From Alkalihalobacillus alcalophilus ATCC 27647 = CGMCC 1.3604 (GTDB taxonomy: Bacteria > Bacillota > Bacilli > Bacillales > Bacillaceae_D): DNA of 64,000 nucleotides. The stretch covers positions 1 to 64,000 of the forward strand of contig NZ_ALPT02000001.1 in assembly GCF_000292245.2 (NCBI RefSeq), written 5' to 3'. The notes under the pieces are model-generated. The model was not told the DNA's origin and made no database searches. It saw only the letters and a program-made list of their open reading frames with translations. The translations under genes and the position numbers were made by a program. Every line of letters starts with the position of its first letter. Position 1 is the stretch's first letter. Shown one piece after another: positions 16,315 through 24,894 of the stretch.

Positions 16315-17037
16315 ATGCGTTTTGCGTTTTTATCAGATATTCATGGCAACGCCACTGCACTAGAAGCAGTCATTCATGATATTCGCCAACAAGAAGTTGA
16401 TCAAATTTTTATTCTAGGAGATATTTGTTTCCGTGGTCCTGAGCCAAAACGTTCACTTGATCTAGTTCGTTCCCTTGATGCAACTGTTATCAAAGGAAAC
16501 GCAGATGAGTGGCTTGTAAAAGGTATTTCTAAAGACGAAGTTCCAGAAGAAGCACTTGCCATTATGAATGAAGAACGTGAATGGACACTACAAAGACTTG
16601 AAGACGAAGATTTAGAATATCTAGCAAATCTTCCGACAGAATTAGTCATTGAAGATGGTTTAGACATTATTATTCATGCCTTTCATGCCACACCAAATGA
16701 TTTACTAGGTGTCGTCTTGCCTGACGAAACAGAAAAAATTGAAAATGAAATTATGCAACGTGATGAAGCCGATTTATTCGTATATGGGCATACTCATTTG
16801 CCATTTGTTCGTTCATTACTCGGTAAAAATGTCGCAAACACAGGTAGTGTAGGAATGCCATTTGATGGACATCCACTCGCTTCCTACTTAATTGTTGAGA
16901 TTGAGGATGGTCGACACCGTCTTCACTTAAACCGAGTACCATATAATCGTGAACATGTTGTTGAATTATACAAGCAAGGTAGCTACCCTAATATCGAAAC
17001 AATGGGACGAGTTATCTTTTACGCGGTAAAACCGTAA
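16315..17037 (+). CDS. Metallophosphoesterase
   Basis: A calcineurin-like phosphoesterase with its dimetal-site motifs in order: SDIHGN (residues 7-12), LGD near residue 40, KGNAD in place of GNHE near residue 60, an Ile-rich strand followed by His near residue 119, and YGHTH near residue 157. The substrate cannot be deduced; related YfcE/MJ0936-type enzymes hydrolyse phosphodiesters or nucleotides. AGGGAGG precedes the ATG. It is a single gene closed by a bidirectional terminator. Confidence 0.88.
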   Translation: MRFAFLSDIHGNATALEAVIHDIRQQEVDQIFILGDICFRGPEPKRSLDLVRSLDATVIKGNADEWLVKGISKDEVPEEALAIMNEEREWTLQRLEDEDLEYLANLPTELVIEDGLDIIIHAFHATPNDLLGVVLPDETEKIENEIMQRDEADLFVYGHTHLPFVRSLLGKNVANTGSVGMPFDGHPLASYLIVEIEDGRHRLHLNRVPYNREHVVELYKQGSYPNIETMGRVIFYAVKP

Positions 17038-17046
17038 TATTATGAT

Positions 17047-17078
17047 CAAAAAAACACTGGAATCCCAGTGTTTTTTTG
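17047..17078. terminator. Bidirectional terminator between the phosphoesterase gene and brxA
   Basis: AAAAAAACACTGG and CCAGTGTTTTTTT form a perfect stem around four bases, with T-runs on both strands. Confidence 0.9.
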
Positions 17079-17101
17079 ATTACATCATTATCATACATCG
17101 C

Positions 17102-17533
17102 TTAACAATGATCGTTATATGCTTGAGCAAGGTTGCGGATAATATTTTCGGGAGCTTCCCCTTCAATATGCTCTCTTGGGATAAAGTGTACGACTTCTTT
17201 TCCTTTTAATAAAGCCATTGACGGTGAAGATGGTGGAATATCACCAAAATAGCTTCTCATTGTTGCAGTCGCTTCTTTATCTTGACCAGCAAAAACAGTA
17301 ACAAGATGATTTGGCGTTTTATCATGTTGTAATGACGTAATCGCTGCTGGCCTTGCTAACCCAGCGGCACAGCCACAAACAGAATTTACAACAACAAGTG
17401 TTGTGCCCGCTGCATTTTCCATATACTCTTGAACGGCCTCTTCTGTTATTAACTCTTTAAATCCTGAATCTGTTAATTCTTTTCTCATCGGTAAGACCAC
17501 TTGTTTCATATACTCTTCATATGCCGTTGACAT
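17102..17533 (-). CDS. brxA: Bacilliredoxin BrxA (YphP/YqiW family)
   Basis: The protein reduces mixed disulfides between proteins and bacillithiol. The active site is the family-specific CGC motif in VNSVCGCAAGLARPA near residues 52-54, and FAGQDKEAT and SSPSMALLKGKEVVHF are also present; length (143 residues) is normal. AAAGGAGT precedes the ATG. A thioredoxin-like gene ends 14 bases upstream in the same direction, so both probably share a transcript. The bacillithiol biosynthesis genes bshA and bshB1 lie in the same window near 49 kb, which fits. Confidence 0.93.
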   Translation of the reverse strand: MSTAYEEYMKQVVLPMRKELTDSGFKELITEEAVQEYMENAAGTTLVVVNSVCGCAAGLARPAAITSLQHDKTPNHLVTVFAGQDKEATATMRSYFGDIPPSSPSMALLKGKEVVHFIPREHIEGEAPENIIRNLAQAYNDHC

Positions 17534-17546
17534 CGTATCGACTCCT

Positions 17547-17894
17547 TTAACGTTCCTTTAAATTTAATTCTAATTGTTTTTTTACAAAGTATGGCTTTAA
17601 TGTATCAAATAAATAAGCAACCGATTGAAACGCGTACAATCTTTCTACTCCTAAGCCATTTTGAAACACGAGTAAACATGGAACACTTTCAATCTTCCAC
17701 TTTTGAGCAAAATGAGCGGCATGATTGATATTCAATTGATTAATTGTTATCTGCTCATTGGTTGCTTCCACAATTTCAATCATTTTAGAGGCCAATTTAC
17801 ACGTACCACATAAGGGTGTGTAAACATATAAAAACTCAACAGAGTCTCTTTGATTTAACTTATGCTCAAAACGTTCAATCGATATTTCCTTCAT
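17547..17894 (-). CDS. Thioredoxin-like protein
   Basis: The 115-residue protein has a thioredoxin fold with the redox motif CGTC near residues 29-32 (TPLCGTCKLA) and the cis-proline segment SVPCLLVF near residue 70. The extra Cys before the cis-proline is unusual for classical TrxA. It resembles the Bacillus subtilis YusE/YtpP type of thioredoxin-like protein; the partner is unknown. It is coupled to brxA, which suggests a role in thiol homeostasis. Confidence 0.85.
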   Translation of the reverse strand: MKEISIERFEHKLNQRDSVEFLYVYTPLCGTCKLASKMIEIVEATNEQITINQLNINHAAHFAQKWKIESVPCLLVFQNGLGVERLYAFQSVAYLFDTLKPYFVKKQLELNLKER

Positions 17895-18077
17895 TTTGTT
17901 CCCTCATTTAAACACTCTCTAGATTCTTATCTATTTTAACAGATTATCACTCATCTCGCACGGGTGACTTTCTTGAGAGCATTATTCTTAAAGTCACCTT
18001 ATAGCAGACAAATTTCATTTCCGTTCTATAATAACGGATGATTACATTTTGGTCATAGCTTGCTTCGACATAATCAT

Positions 18078-18995
18078 TTACGTTAGTTTATAAATCATTT
18101 GATCAAACGCAATAAGTGTCGGTGTAAAAAACTGGTTCGCCTCGTTTAAAAGCGACTCTTCCGCGCCTGCATAACGAGAGCTAATATGAGTCATAATCAG
18201 TTGTTTTACATCTGCTTTTTTCGCTAATAAAGCAGTAGCTTCAATCGTTGAATGACCAAATTGTAGCGCATGTTCACGTAAGTCACTTCTAAAAGTAGCT
18301 TCATGAATAAGTAAATCGGCTCCGGCGGCAAATTCTACTAATTTTTCGGAAGGTCTTGTGTCTCCGGCAATGACAACTTTACGTCCTCGTTTTGGTTCAC
18401 CAACAAAATCTTTTCCATTTAGAATTGTTCCATCTTCTAACCGAATTTGTTCTCCCTTTTTAATTTGCTGATAAATCGGACCTGGTGGAACTGCAAATGG
18501 TTTTAATTTATCGATTAGAAGCTCCCCTGGCTTTTCCGCTTCCACTAATTTATAAGCAAAGCTCGGCATCACATGATCAAGTTCAAGAACTTCTACTTTT
18601 ACACCATCTTCATCAAACAGCGGTCCACTTTTAGTCACTTCAACAAACCGAATCGGATATTTTAAATACGTATGTGATACTTTTAAGGCTTGTGTCACAA
18701 AGTCTTCTAGGCCAGGGGGCCCATAAATAACTAATTCAGATGTCGCTCCTTGAAAAGAACGTGACCCGATAATTCCTGGTAAGCCAAAAATATGATCGCC
18801 ATGAAGATGGCTAATAAAGATCTTCTCTATTTTTGATAAAGAAATAGGCGTTTTTAAAATTTGCTGCTGTGTCGCCTCCCCACAATCAAATAACCATTGA
18901 ATGCTTCTTCTTTTTAAAAAACGTAACGCAAGGGCACTAACATTTCGTTCCGTCGACGGGATTCCGGCCCCTGTACCTAAAAAATAAAATTCCAA
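18078..18995 (-). CDS. rnz: Ribonuclease Z
   Basis: RNase Z removes the 3' trailer of tRNA precursors that lack an encoded CCA. The 305-residue metallo-beta-lactamase fold has the zinc motif SHLHGDHIFGLPG near residues 62-74, the downstream metal ligands in AGDTRPS and IHEATF, and the exosite-type GP-rich loop before residue 170. Length is normal. The start is TTG at 18995, with AGAGGA upstream, and places the N-terminus at EFYFLGTGAGIP as in other RNase Z proteins. Confidence 0.94.
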   Translation of the reverse strand: MEFYFLGTGAGIPSTERNVSALALRFLKRRSIQWLFDCGEATQQQILKTPISLSKIEKIFISHLHGDHIFGLPGIIGSRSFQGATSELVIYGPPGLEDFVTQALKVSHTYLKYPIRFVEVTKSGPLFDEDGVKVEVLELDHVMPSFAYKLVEAEKPGELLIDKLKPFAVPPGPIYQQIKKGEQIRLEDGTILNGKDFVGEPKRGRKVVIAGDTRPSEKLVEFAAGADLLIHEATFRSDLREHALQFGHSTIEATALLAKKADVKQLIMTHISSRYAGAEESLLNEANQFFTPTLIAFDQMIYKLT

Positions 18996-19078
18996 ACTTA
19001 TTCCTCTTTTCCTAGCTAATCATATTAACTAGTATACCATGCCACAAAAAGGACAAACATCAAAGAATCTCGCCATAC

Positions 19079-19106
19079 AAAAAGAACGTACTACAATTGT
19101 ACGCTC
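19079..19106 (-). terminator. Terminator of ilvA
   Basis: GAGCGTAC and GTACGTTC pair around a short loop on the minus strand and are followed by TTTTTG. It lies just after the ilvA stop codon. Confidence 0.75.
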
Positions 19107-19117
19107 TCTACTCCTAT

Positions 19118-20365
19118 TCAAATGAGAAGATTAAACAAACTCTCATTTTTATTGATCTCGTGAAATCCGAAACCTTTCTTTTCTAAACGATGGATAAACT
19201 GTTCATAATCTTGATTACATTTGAGTTCAATTCCAATTAACACCGGTCCATTGGATTTGTTATTTTTCTTTGTATATTCAAATCTTGTGATATCATCATT
19301 TGGCCCTAACACTTCTTGAATAAATTCTCTTAAAGCACCCGCACGTTGAGGGAATTGAATAATAAAATAATGCTGCAACCCTTCATAAATTAAAGAACGC
19401 TCAGACATTTCCTGCATTCGGCCAATGTCATTGTTTCCTCCACTTACGACACAAACGACGGTTTTGCCTTTAATTTCTTCTTGATAAAAATCTAAAGCGG
19501 CAATCGGCATCGCTCCCGCTGGTTCAGCAACAATCGCGTTTTTATTATAAAGTTCCAAAATAGTTGTTGAAATCTTTCCTTCAGGCACAAGGGTAATATC
19601 GTCTAATAATTGCTGGCAAATTCGAAAAGATAAATCTCCGACTCGCTTAACAGCGGCACCATCGACAAATTTATCAATCGTTTCTAGTTCAATTACCTTT
19701 CCTTGTTTCAGTGATTCCTTCATTGAAGGTGCTCCCACAGGCTCACATCCAATGATTTGTGTTAAAGGACTTATGCTTTTAATATAAGTGGCAAGCCCGC
19801 TTATGAGACCTCCACCTCCAATAGACGCAAAAACATAATCGATATTTTCATCAATATCATTCATGATTTCCAAACCAACTGTTCCTTGACCGGCAATAAT
19901 GTTTTCTTGATCAAATGGATGAATAAAGCTCAGGTTTTCCGCTTCTCTTACTTTCATCGCCTCATTAAATGAATCATCAAAAGTATCGCCAGTTAAAATC
20001 ACCTCGACAAATTCTTTTCCGAAAAATTTCACTTGGTCCACTTTTTGACGCGGAGTTGTTGAGGGCATAAAAATCTTCCCGTGAATTTTTAACTTATAAC
20101 AGGAATAAGCAACACCTTGAGCGTGGTTTCCTGCACTTGCACAAATAATGCCATTTGCTCTTTCCTCATCTGTCAAACATGAAATTTGATAAAAGGCACC
20201 TCTCAGTTTAAAGGAGCGGACGACTTGCAAATCCTCTCTTTTTAAATAAACTCGGCATTGATATCTTTCTGACAAGACTTGATCATATTGTAAAGGTGTA
20301 TGGGTTACAATATCTTTTAAACGTTGATTCGCAATGATGATGTCTTCTAATTGTACTAATTCCAT
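19118..20365 (-). CDS. ilvA: Threonine ammonia-lyase (threonine dehydratase)
   Basis: IlvA deaminates threonine to 2-oxobutyrate, the entry step of isoleucine synthesis. In the 415 residues the PLP lysine lies in VRSFKLRGAFYQI near residue 53, the phosphate-binding glycine loop in GGGGLISGLAT near residue 182, and the C-terminal part after residue 325 is a single ACT-like regulatory domain (YFIIQFPQRAGALREF). Single-ACT enzymes of this length are typical of Bacillus. GAAAGGAAA precedes the ATG. The gene is alone here rather than in an ilv-leu operon. Confidence 0.93.
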   Translation of the reverse strand: MELVQLEDIIIANQRLKDIVTHTPLQYDQVLSERYQCRVYLKREDLQVVRSFKLRGAFYQISCLTDEERANGIICASAGNHAQGVAYSCYKLKIHGKIFMPSTTPRQKVDQVKFFGKEFVEVILTGDTFDDSFNEAMKVREAENLSFIHPFDQENIIAGQGTVGLEIMNDIDENIDYVFASIGGGGLISGLATYIKSISPLTQIIGCEPVGAPSMKESLKQGKVIELETIDKFVDGAAVKRVGDLSFRICQQLLDDITLVPEGKISTTILELYNKNAIVAEPAGAMPIAALDFYQEEIKGKTVVCVVSGGNNDIGRMQEMSERSLIYEGLQHYFIIQFPQRAGALREFIQEVLGPNDDITRFEYTKKNNKSNGPVLIGIELKCNQDYEQFIHRLEKKGFGFHEINKNESLFNLLI

Positions 20366-20526
20366 GCTAAATTTCCTTTCGAATTATCATTTATAAGTAT
20401 TTTCTGAATTTACGAATAAAACAATCTTATCATATGGTTACCCTTTTGATAAGACTTTGTTCACAAATATCTTAATCGCTTTAAAGTTTTAACACTTGCC
20501 ATCAAGAAAATTTGATAAAGTGCGAT

Positions 20527-20535
20527 ATATATAAC
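20527..20535. repeat. Left target-site duplication of the left 0.98-kb element
   Basis: ATATATAAC matches GTATAAAAC at 23190-23198 at seven of nine positions, as expected for an old insertion whose flanks have drifted. Confidence 0.55.
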
Positions 20536-20778
20536 TCAACTTTCGCAGCGTATGATTGACCCTTAACCGTTGATAGAGATTGACTTTAGGGCGATACCAT
20601 ACTCAAATTGACTTTACAGGAACGGTTCAATCATTGACAGTCTGAACATACCTCTTAGTAGGCTGTTGAAGGAAACTGTGCACTAAAATGAAGAGCTTGG
20701 GTGGTCGCTACCAAACAGAAACCAGACATGGGAGTGATTTATGTTCTACTTGTTTCATGCCCTTCGGCTATCGCTCCC

Positions 20779-20856
20779 AAACAGACACTCCGCGTCCTGC
20801 AGGAACCTCATGAGCCTCCTCAGCACGCTTGCGGGGTCTCATTGGACGGTTTATTC
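20779..20856 (+). repeat. GC-rich structured module A, left half (left copy)
   Basis: This is the 5' half of a module whose outer arm AAACAGACAC pairs with GTGTCTGTTT at 22612-22621. The insertion sequence splits it. It contains the inner hairpin ATGAGCC...GGGGTCTCAT. Confidence 0.8.
20848..20856. repeat. Target-site duplication of the IS1182-type element (left)
   Basis: GGTTTATTC is repeated exactly at 22589-22597. The uninterrupted target is visible in the right copy of the host element, where the sequence occurs once. Confidence 0.9.
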
Positions 20857-20906
20857 GAGGCTGCTGAAAAACCTCGCTTATTTTTTGGGATGGAAAGGAG
20901 CGAACT

Positions 20907-20955
20907 AAAAAAGGGAAAGGAATAACCATTAATTGGTTATTCCTTTCCCTTTTTT
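20907..20955. terminator. Terminator inside the insertion sequence
   Basis: A perfect 22-base-pair inverted repeat around a five-base loop (20907-20928 with 20934-20955), flanked by A-run and T-run. It can stop both the transposase transcript and reading into the element from outside. Confidence 0.9.
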
Positions 20956-20980
20956 CTCCTTTTATTCGGTCTAATTTCCC

Positions 20981-22489
20981 TTAATTTTGCTCTTTTTCAT
21001 CGATTAGTTTCATGATTCGTTTCAGATTGACAACGAATATGGTCATAGCCGTCTGAAGGCTCATGCCAAACAGACCCGAGTTTTTCGCTTTTTTAAACCC
21101 GTGCCGATTCTTCATTTCTCCAAATTTAGCTTCAATCATATAGCGATCTCGTGCCAATGCTTGAAAGACTTCAGAGTTCTGAAAGTGTTCTTGTTCCCTA
21201 TGTTCAGGTGATTTGATGGTCACCGAATAGGTTTTCGTTTTGGTTCCTTTATAACAACCTTCTTGCATGGGACAGGACTGGCAGATCTCCACATCAAAAA
21301 AGTATTTCATTTGAGGGTTCTTGTTTTCTTTTTGTCCTCGGTTATCTATCTTCTTCTTAAAAGCTAAATGACCAGCTGGGCAAGCGAACATGTCCGCATC
21401 TTTATTAAAAACAAATCCTTTTTGAGCGTTAGGGTGTTGAGTGATAATGGGGTGAAGCTTAGAAACAAGGTCAATCTTTCCTTCTTCTTTGGCGAATTGT
21501 AAATTGTCTTTCCCTGAATAAGCGGTGTCTCCAATTACGGTATCTATTTCTACTCCTGCGGCTCTTGTCTGATTCACTAAATCTTGTAAATAGCGACCAT
21601 CCGCTTTTTCCCCCGTTGTGACAATCGCTGCGGTTATCAAACGGTCTGTGGTCATAGCCGTATGCGTTTTGTAACCGAAAAACGATTGGTCTTGTGATTT
21701 GTACCCAACACGCGCATCTGGATCATTGGATGGAACAGTGCCTTCTTGATAATCTTCTACGATTTCCTTTAAATAGTTCACTTTCTCTTGAATAGCTGGA
21801 ATCGGTTCTAATTTCGCTTCTTGCTCGATCGTTTCAATTAATGTTTTACTATAGGCACACCATTCTTTTCCGTCATCACTTTTAGGCTTTTGTGGGAATT
21901 TTTCTTTCATCGATTCATCAAATTGATAAACGCTTTTCCTCACAAGTTTGGCTTTTTCTTTTATAAATCTTCCAGCGGTCATCGAATGATACCGCGAGGA
22001 ACTGTGCGTTGAATCCACGATAACGGTGCTACTCATACGAATCTGATGCTGTTCAGCGATCTCCACTGTTTTGGCGATAAGAATGGTCAGTAAGTTTCCT
22101 TTTTCCTTTTCCTCTTTTCCTTCGTTCATCTCTTCTTCAATCGGTTTGATTCGTTGTTTTCTAAATTTTGATAAGAGGCTCGGATCAATGACATCATCTT
22201 CAGGGGCTAGATCTAAAAAGAACTTAATCGCTAAATCCGTTTTAGAACGAGCGACCAGATCTCGATCGGCTAAACTATAAAATTCCTTTAGAAGCAAATA
22301 TTTAAACATTCGAATGGGAGGAACACCATTTCTTCCATTATCTAAACAATAAGCTCCCTTAAAAAGCTCATCTATAAAAGAAAAATCCACTAACTCCTTG
22401 ATTCTTCTTAATGGATGATCAGGGTCGATCAGCTTTTCGTATAAATCAATATAAGGACTAAGAATCAAGGAAGATTGTTGTTCGATCAT
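20981..22489 (-). CDS. IS1182 family transposase
   Basis: The 502-residue protein has the IS1182-type layout: an N-terminal DNA-binding region (LSPYIDLYEKL, RMFKYLLLKEFYSL), a DDE catalytic domain with Asp in IVDSTHSS, Asp in VIGDTAYSGK, and Glu in YMIEAKFGEMKNRHG near the C-terminus, plus a cysteine-rich insert (CPAGH, CQSCPMQEGC). The reading frame is intact. An upstream extension to 22537 exists, but GGGTGG before the ATG at 22489 and the family N-terminus favour the shorter form. Confidence 0.93.
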   Translation of the reverse strand: MIEQQSSLILSPYIDLYEKLIDPDHPLRRIKELVDFSFIDELFKGAYCLDNGRNGVPPIRMFKYLLLKEFYSLADRDLVARSKTDLAIKFFLDLAPEDDVIDPSLLSKFRKQRIKPIEEEMNEGKEEKEKGNLLTILIAKTVEIAEQHQIRMSSTVIVDSTHSSSRYHSMTAGRFIKEKAKLVRKSVYQFDESMKEKFPQKPKSDDGKEWCAYSKTLIETIEQEAKLEPIPAIQEKVNYLKEIVEDYQEGTVPSNDPDARVGYKSQDQSFFGYKTHTAMTTDRLITAAIVTTGEKADGRYLQDLVNQTRAAGVEIDTVIGDTAYSGKDNLQFAKEEGKIDLVSKLHPIITQHPNAQKGFVFNKDADMFACPAGHLAFKKKIDNRGQKENKNPQMKYFFDVEICQSCPMQEGCYKGTKTKTYSVTIKSPEHREQEHFQNSEVFQALARDRYMIEAKFGEMKNRHGFKKAKNSGLFGMSLQTAMTIFVVNLKRIMKLIDEKEQN

Positions 22490-22588
22490 GTTTACCACCC
22501 ATTCTGCTTTGTTTCTTTTATTATACAAGAAATTCAACGACCTAAAAACAAAATTTCCATATTTATGGGGGACTTTTTCAGCAGCCTC

Positions 22589-22621
22589 GGTTTATTCCTG
22601 CGGGAGTCTCCGTGTCTGTTT
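22589..22621 (+). repeat. GC-rich structured module A, right half (left copy)
   Basis: It begins with the second copy of the target duplication and contains CTGCGGGAGTCTCC followed by the outer arm GTGTCTGTTT. It continues the module interrupted at 20856. Confidence 0.8.
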
Positions 22622-22914
22622 GTCCGCTTGATAATAGAATCGAATCTAGGTTCGGTTCTCCTCATGGAATAAAAAATAGTCATTACTTCAACGTACAAGA
22701 GCTTGAGAATGATTTTTCTTCAATGACTCAGTCCGTTACAGTTGTAAACAAATCCGTGTTGATACTCTGTACGTTAGCTAGACTAGCGAGCTTATTTCGA
22801 TTGGAATCATGTCTTTTCATAACTAACAAAGTAAAGAAGAAGGTCCTTATGCGTTAGAAATAGCTGATTTGGGCATGGCGATATCATCAAGCATCTCCAC
22901 GACACTTAGCGGAC

Positions 22915-23017
22915 AAAACCATACGGAGACTCCCGTGGGAATAAACCGTGGAGCGAGACCCCGCAAGGCTTGCCGAGGAGGCTCGCCAGGTTCCCACAGG
23001 ACGCGGAGTATGGTTTT
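22915..23017 (-). repeat. GC-rich structured module B (left copy)
   Basis: The outer arms AAAACCATAC and GTATGGTTTT are perfect complements; inside are conserved GGAGACTCCC, GAGACCCCGC, GAGGAGGCTCGC and GGACGCGGA. In the orientation shared with module A it lies on the minus strand. It nearly equals 55592-55694. Confidence 0.8.
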
Positions 23018-23329
23018 GGGAGCGACAGCCGAAGCGCATTGTACATTGTCTATTTTTTCTTAATGCACAGTTTATCCGTTTTGTGTGATAATGCGTTCTT
23101 TCTTTCCAAACGTGTCAAGGGCATTTGTTTAAGAGCTTCCCTTTCGCTCTGCCAACTAGTTGAACGGATTTTCTCGATGCGAAAGTGGAGTATAAAACTA
23201 AAGGAAGTTCTTACATCATGGAAAAGGAAAAGTCATCATCCCTGCAGAAAATTCTTTGCTTTGACAGATTAATCGCTTTTTAAATGGTTCATGATGGCGT
23301 TTATTTTATTGATTGTAAGCGATTATCTG

Positions 23330-23358
23330 TTGATTATTTACGCTTGCAACACTATAAT
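23330..23358 (+). promoter_or_regulatory. Sigma-A promoter of the 67-aa membrane protein
   Basis: TTGATT (23330-23335), a 17-base spacer and a perfect TATAAT (23353-23358). A cre-like sequence with two mismatches (23313-23327) lies directly upstream. Confidence 0.7.
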
Positions 23359-23400
23359 AGAATCGATACTTGACGGTGTCTTAATGAAGGAGGGTTGATA

Positions 23401-23604
23401 ATGATAAAGAAAACAATTGCAGCCGTAACAGCTTTCCTTGCCATGTTACTGCTACCATTACATACAGTTTTAGCTGCAGGAGCCGATAGCAGTACTACTG
23501 AAGCCGCATCAGGTGGTATGGGCATGACGACTATTCTTTTACTGGTCTTATCAGTAGCAACACTTGTTACAATGGCTTATTTACTTATTCGTGATAATGG
23601 TTAA
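23401..23604 (+). CDS. Small membrane protein with signal peptide, unknown function
   Basis: This 67-residue protein begins with two lysines and a hydrophobic signal segment (about residues 4-23, possible cleavage after VLA-A), then a short Ser/Thr/Gly-rich linker, then a second membrane helix (about residues 42-62) and a short charged tail. ATG at 23401 is six bases after AAGGAGGG. It has its own strong promoter and terminator, so it is expressed alone. I do not recognise a family. Confidence 0.75.
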   Translation: MIKKTIAAVTAFLAMLLLPLHTVLAAGADSSTTEAASGGMGMTTILLLVLSVATLVTMAYLLIRDNG

Positions 23605-23611
23605 CAAAAAT

Positions 23612-23652
23612 AAAAACGTGTAGATTCCTATAAGAGGAACTACACGTTTTTT
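23612..23652. terminator. Bidirectional terminator
   Basis: AAAAACGTGTAG and CTACACGTTTTT, with TTCCT/AGGAA extending the stem inside, serve both the 67-aa gene and the convergent yppE gene. Confidence 0.9.
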
Positions 23653-24032
23653 TAATTCGTTAAGTTATTCAATGCCTCATCCACTTGAGAGAGTACATAT
23701 TTAATCGATTTAAAGGTTTCTAACTGTCGCTTTAAACTCGTGTTCCCATAAAAGGATTTAATCGCAACCGTTTCAAAATTATCGACAGTTTGCGTAATTT
23801 GGTTCGCATAAAGCTGATTCGGTTTATATTCCCTTACAAATGACTCAACCAATCTCTCCCATAATGCTGTTAATTCAGTCACTTCATCTGTAAAAGGTTT
23901 AACCTTCCCAAAAAAATCAGGTTCATAACCTTCCTGTCTCGCTTTATGAACAAAAAAATCATGAGCAAACTCATTTTTATCTCTTAACGCCTTATTAACA
24001 TCGCGTAGTTGCTGTAGTTGTTCCTCCGTCAT
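23652..24032 (-). CDS. yppE: YppE family protein (DUF1798)
   Basis: The 126-residue helical protein resembles Bacillus subtilis YppE, a four-helix-bundle protein of unknown function: KVKPFTDEVTELTALW near residue 45 and IKSFYGNTSLKRQLET near residue 92 are the recognisable blocks. The open frame reaches 24143 but the first 37 residues are unlike the family; GGAGGTG four bases before the ATG at 24032 decides the start. In Bacillus subtilis yppE lies near recU and ponA, as here. Confidence 0.8.
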   Translation of the reverse strand: MTEEQLQQLRDVNKALRDKNEFAHDFFVHKARQEGYEPDFFGKVKPFTDEVTELTALWERLVESFVREYKPNQLYANQITQTVDNFETVAIKSFYGNTSLKRQLETFKSIKYVLSQVDEALNNLTN

Positions 24033-24155
24033 TTTACACCTCCACAATGAGCTTATCAAAAATAAAACATTGTGAAAAGGAAAGAACGCTCTACTAAGCA
24101 CCCCTCTAATAAAAGAACAAGTAAAGAGACTGAAACAATTCATTACCAGACCTTT

Positions 24156-24695
24156 TTAACTTGGAATGAACATTTGCACAAAGGTCCGCCACCTTTTTTT
24201 CGGTTCCCCACCTGCTGCTAATGGCAATTCGGCTTCCTCAAATTCTTTAGCTACCTTTGATTCCATACTTTCTAGTCTAGTTTCCAAGCGGTTGAGCATT
24301 TTGACCATATCCTCAATCTCAGCACGATGTTTTAATAACTGGTAACTGACAACCTCGTCAGCTTTTTGTGAAAGACGTTGTTCTAAGTCCATCACTCGCT
24401 CAAGAACTTGTTCTAATTTTTGTTCATATTCATCCGTAGCAATCCGAGGTTTATCTGTCTTTGTTGCAATCATAGCACCTTCTATTTGAATTTCAACATC
24501 ACGTAATTTTTTTCCATTGTTTAATTGACTTTTAATCGACTGTAATAATTCAACTTGTTCGGCCGTAAAGAAATAATGACCGTGCTCATTTGTTTCACAT
24601 GGTAAGGCAAAGTATTTTACCCAGCGTTGGACGGTCGTAGGATTGACTGAAAGCTCTTCAGAAACTTCCTTCGTTTTAAATAATTTACTCATCAT
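24156..24695 (-). CDS. racA: Chromosome-anchoring protein RacA
   Basis: RacA binds the origin region and tethers it to the cell pole through DivIVA during axial filament formation in early sporulation. The 179 residues show an N-terminal MerR-like winged helix (KTKEVSEELSVNPTTVQRWVK, then HGHYFF near residue 40), a central coiled coil (about residues 85-150, EQVLERVMDLEQRLSQ), and a basic, aromatic C-terminal tail (KKRWRTFVQMF) suited to membrane contact. GGAGG precedes two adjacent ATGs. It is followed by yppE in the same direction after 124 bases. Confidence 0.85.
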   Translation of the reverse strand: MMSKLFKTKEVSEELSVNPTTVQRWVKYFALPCETNEHGHYFFTAEQVELLQSIKSQLNNGKKLRDVEIQIEGAMIATKTDKPRIATDEYEQKLEQVLERVMDLEQRLSQKADEVVSYQLLKHRAEIEDMVKMLNRLETRLESMESKVAKEFEEAELPLAAGGEPKKRWRTFVQMFIPS

Positions 24696-24894
24696 TTATC
24701 CCTCCGTTTATAACTTTGTCCTTCCCAATTCAACTTTAGGAGAGCACTTCCCTTCACGGCTGACAAAACTAGAAGGCTTTCGCCAAAGAAAGTCCAAAAC
24801 TAACACAATTCCTCTTAAGGACGAAAAAAGCCGCTAAATTCTTCCTAATTCTGTACTTTCATTTCGCTTTTTGTAAAATTGACTTTGATTTATG

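Larger units (their letters stand above)
20857..22588 (-). mobile_element. Complete IS1182-type insertion sequence
   Basis: The 1732-base element has 15-base perfect terminal inverted repeats (GAGGCTGCTGAAAAA at both ends, inward) and an exact nine-base target duplication GGTTTATTC. One transposase gene fills it, closed by a perfect 22-base-pair hairpin terminator at 20907-20955. Removing the element and one duplication restores a repeat module identical in layout to the copy at 55986-56089, which fixes both borders. All parts look intact, so it may be active. Confidence 0.92.
20536..23189 (+). mobile_element. Non-autonomous transposable element (left copy), interrupted by an IS1182-type element
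   Basis: The ends are terminal inverted repeats: TCAACTTTCGCAGCG at the left and TCCACTTTCGCATCG (reading inward) at the right. Without the nested insertion sequence the element is about 913 bases and matches, along nearly its whole length, the reverse complement of 55429-56412. It encodes no supported protein. Inside are two GC-rich modules (20779-22621, split; 22915-23017) and inverted repeats near the left end. The transposase that moved it is not in this window. Confidence 0.85.

Noticed and set aside
17963..17998. Nine-base-pair inverted repeat GGTGACTTT/AAAGTCACC between rnz and the thioredoxin-like gene
   Set aside because: No T-run on either strand and a long loop; it could be an operator, but nothing supports a specific regulator.
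20701..20925. 74-residue plus-strand frame spanning the left border of the insertion sequence
   Set aside because: It crosses the element boundary and the transposase terminator, so it cannot be an ancestral gene.
22612..23272. Several plus-strand open frames (64-100 residues) right of the insertion sequence
   Set aside because: They lie in the non-coding transposable element; the same modules at 55.5-56.1 kb are read in different frames, and no ribosome-binding sequences fit.
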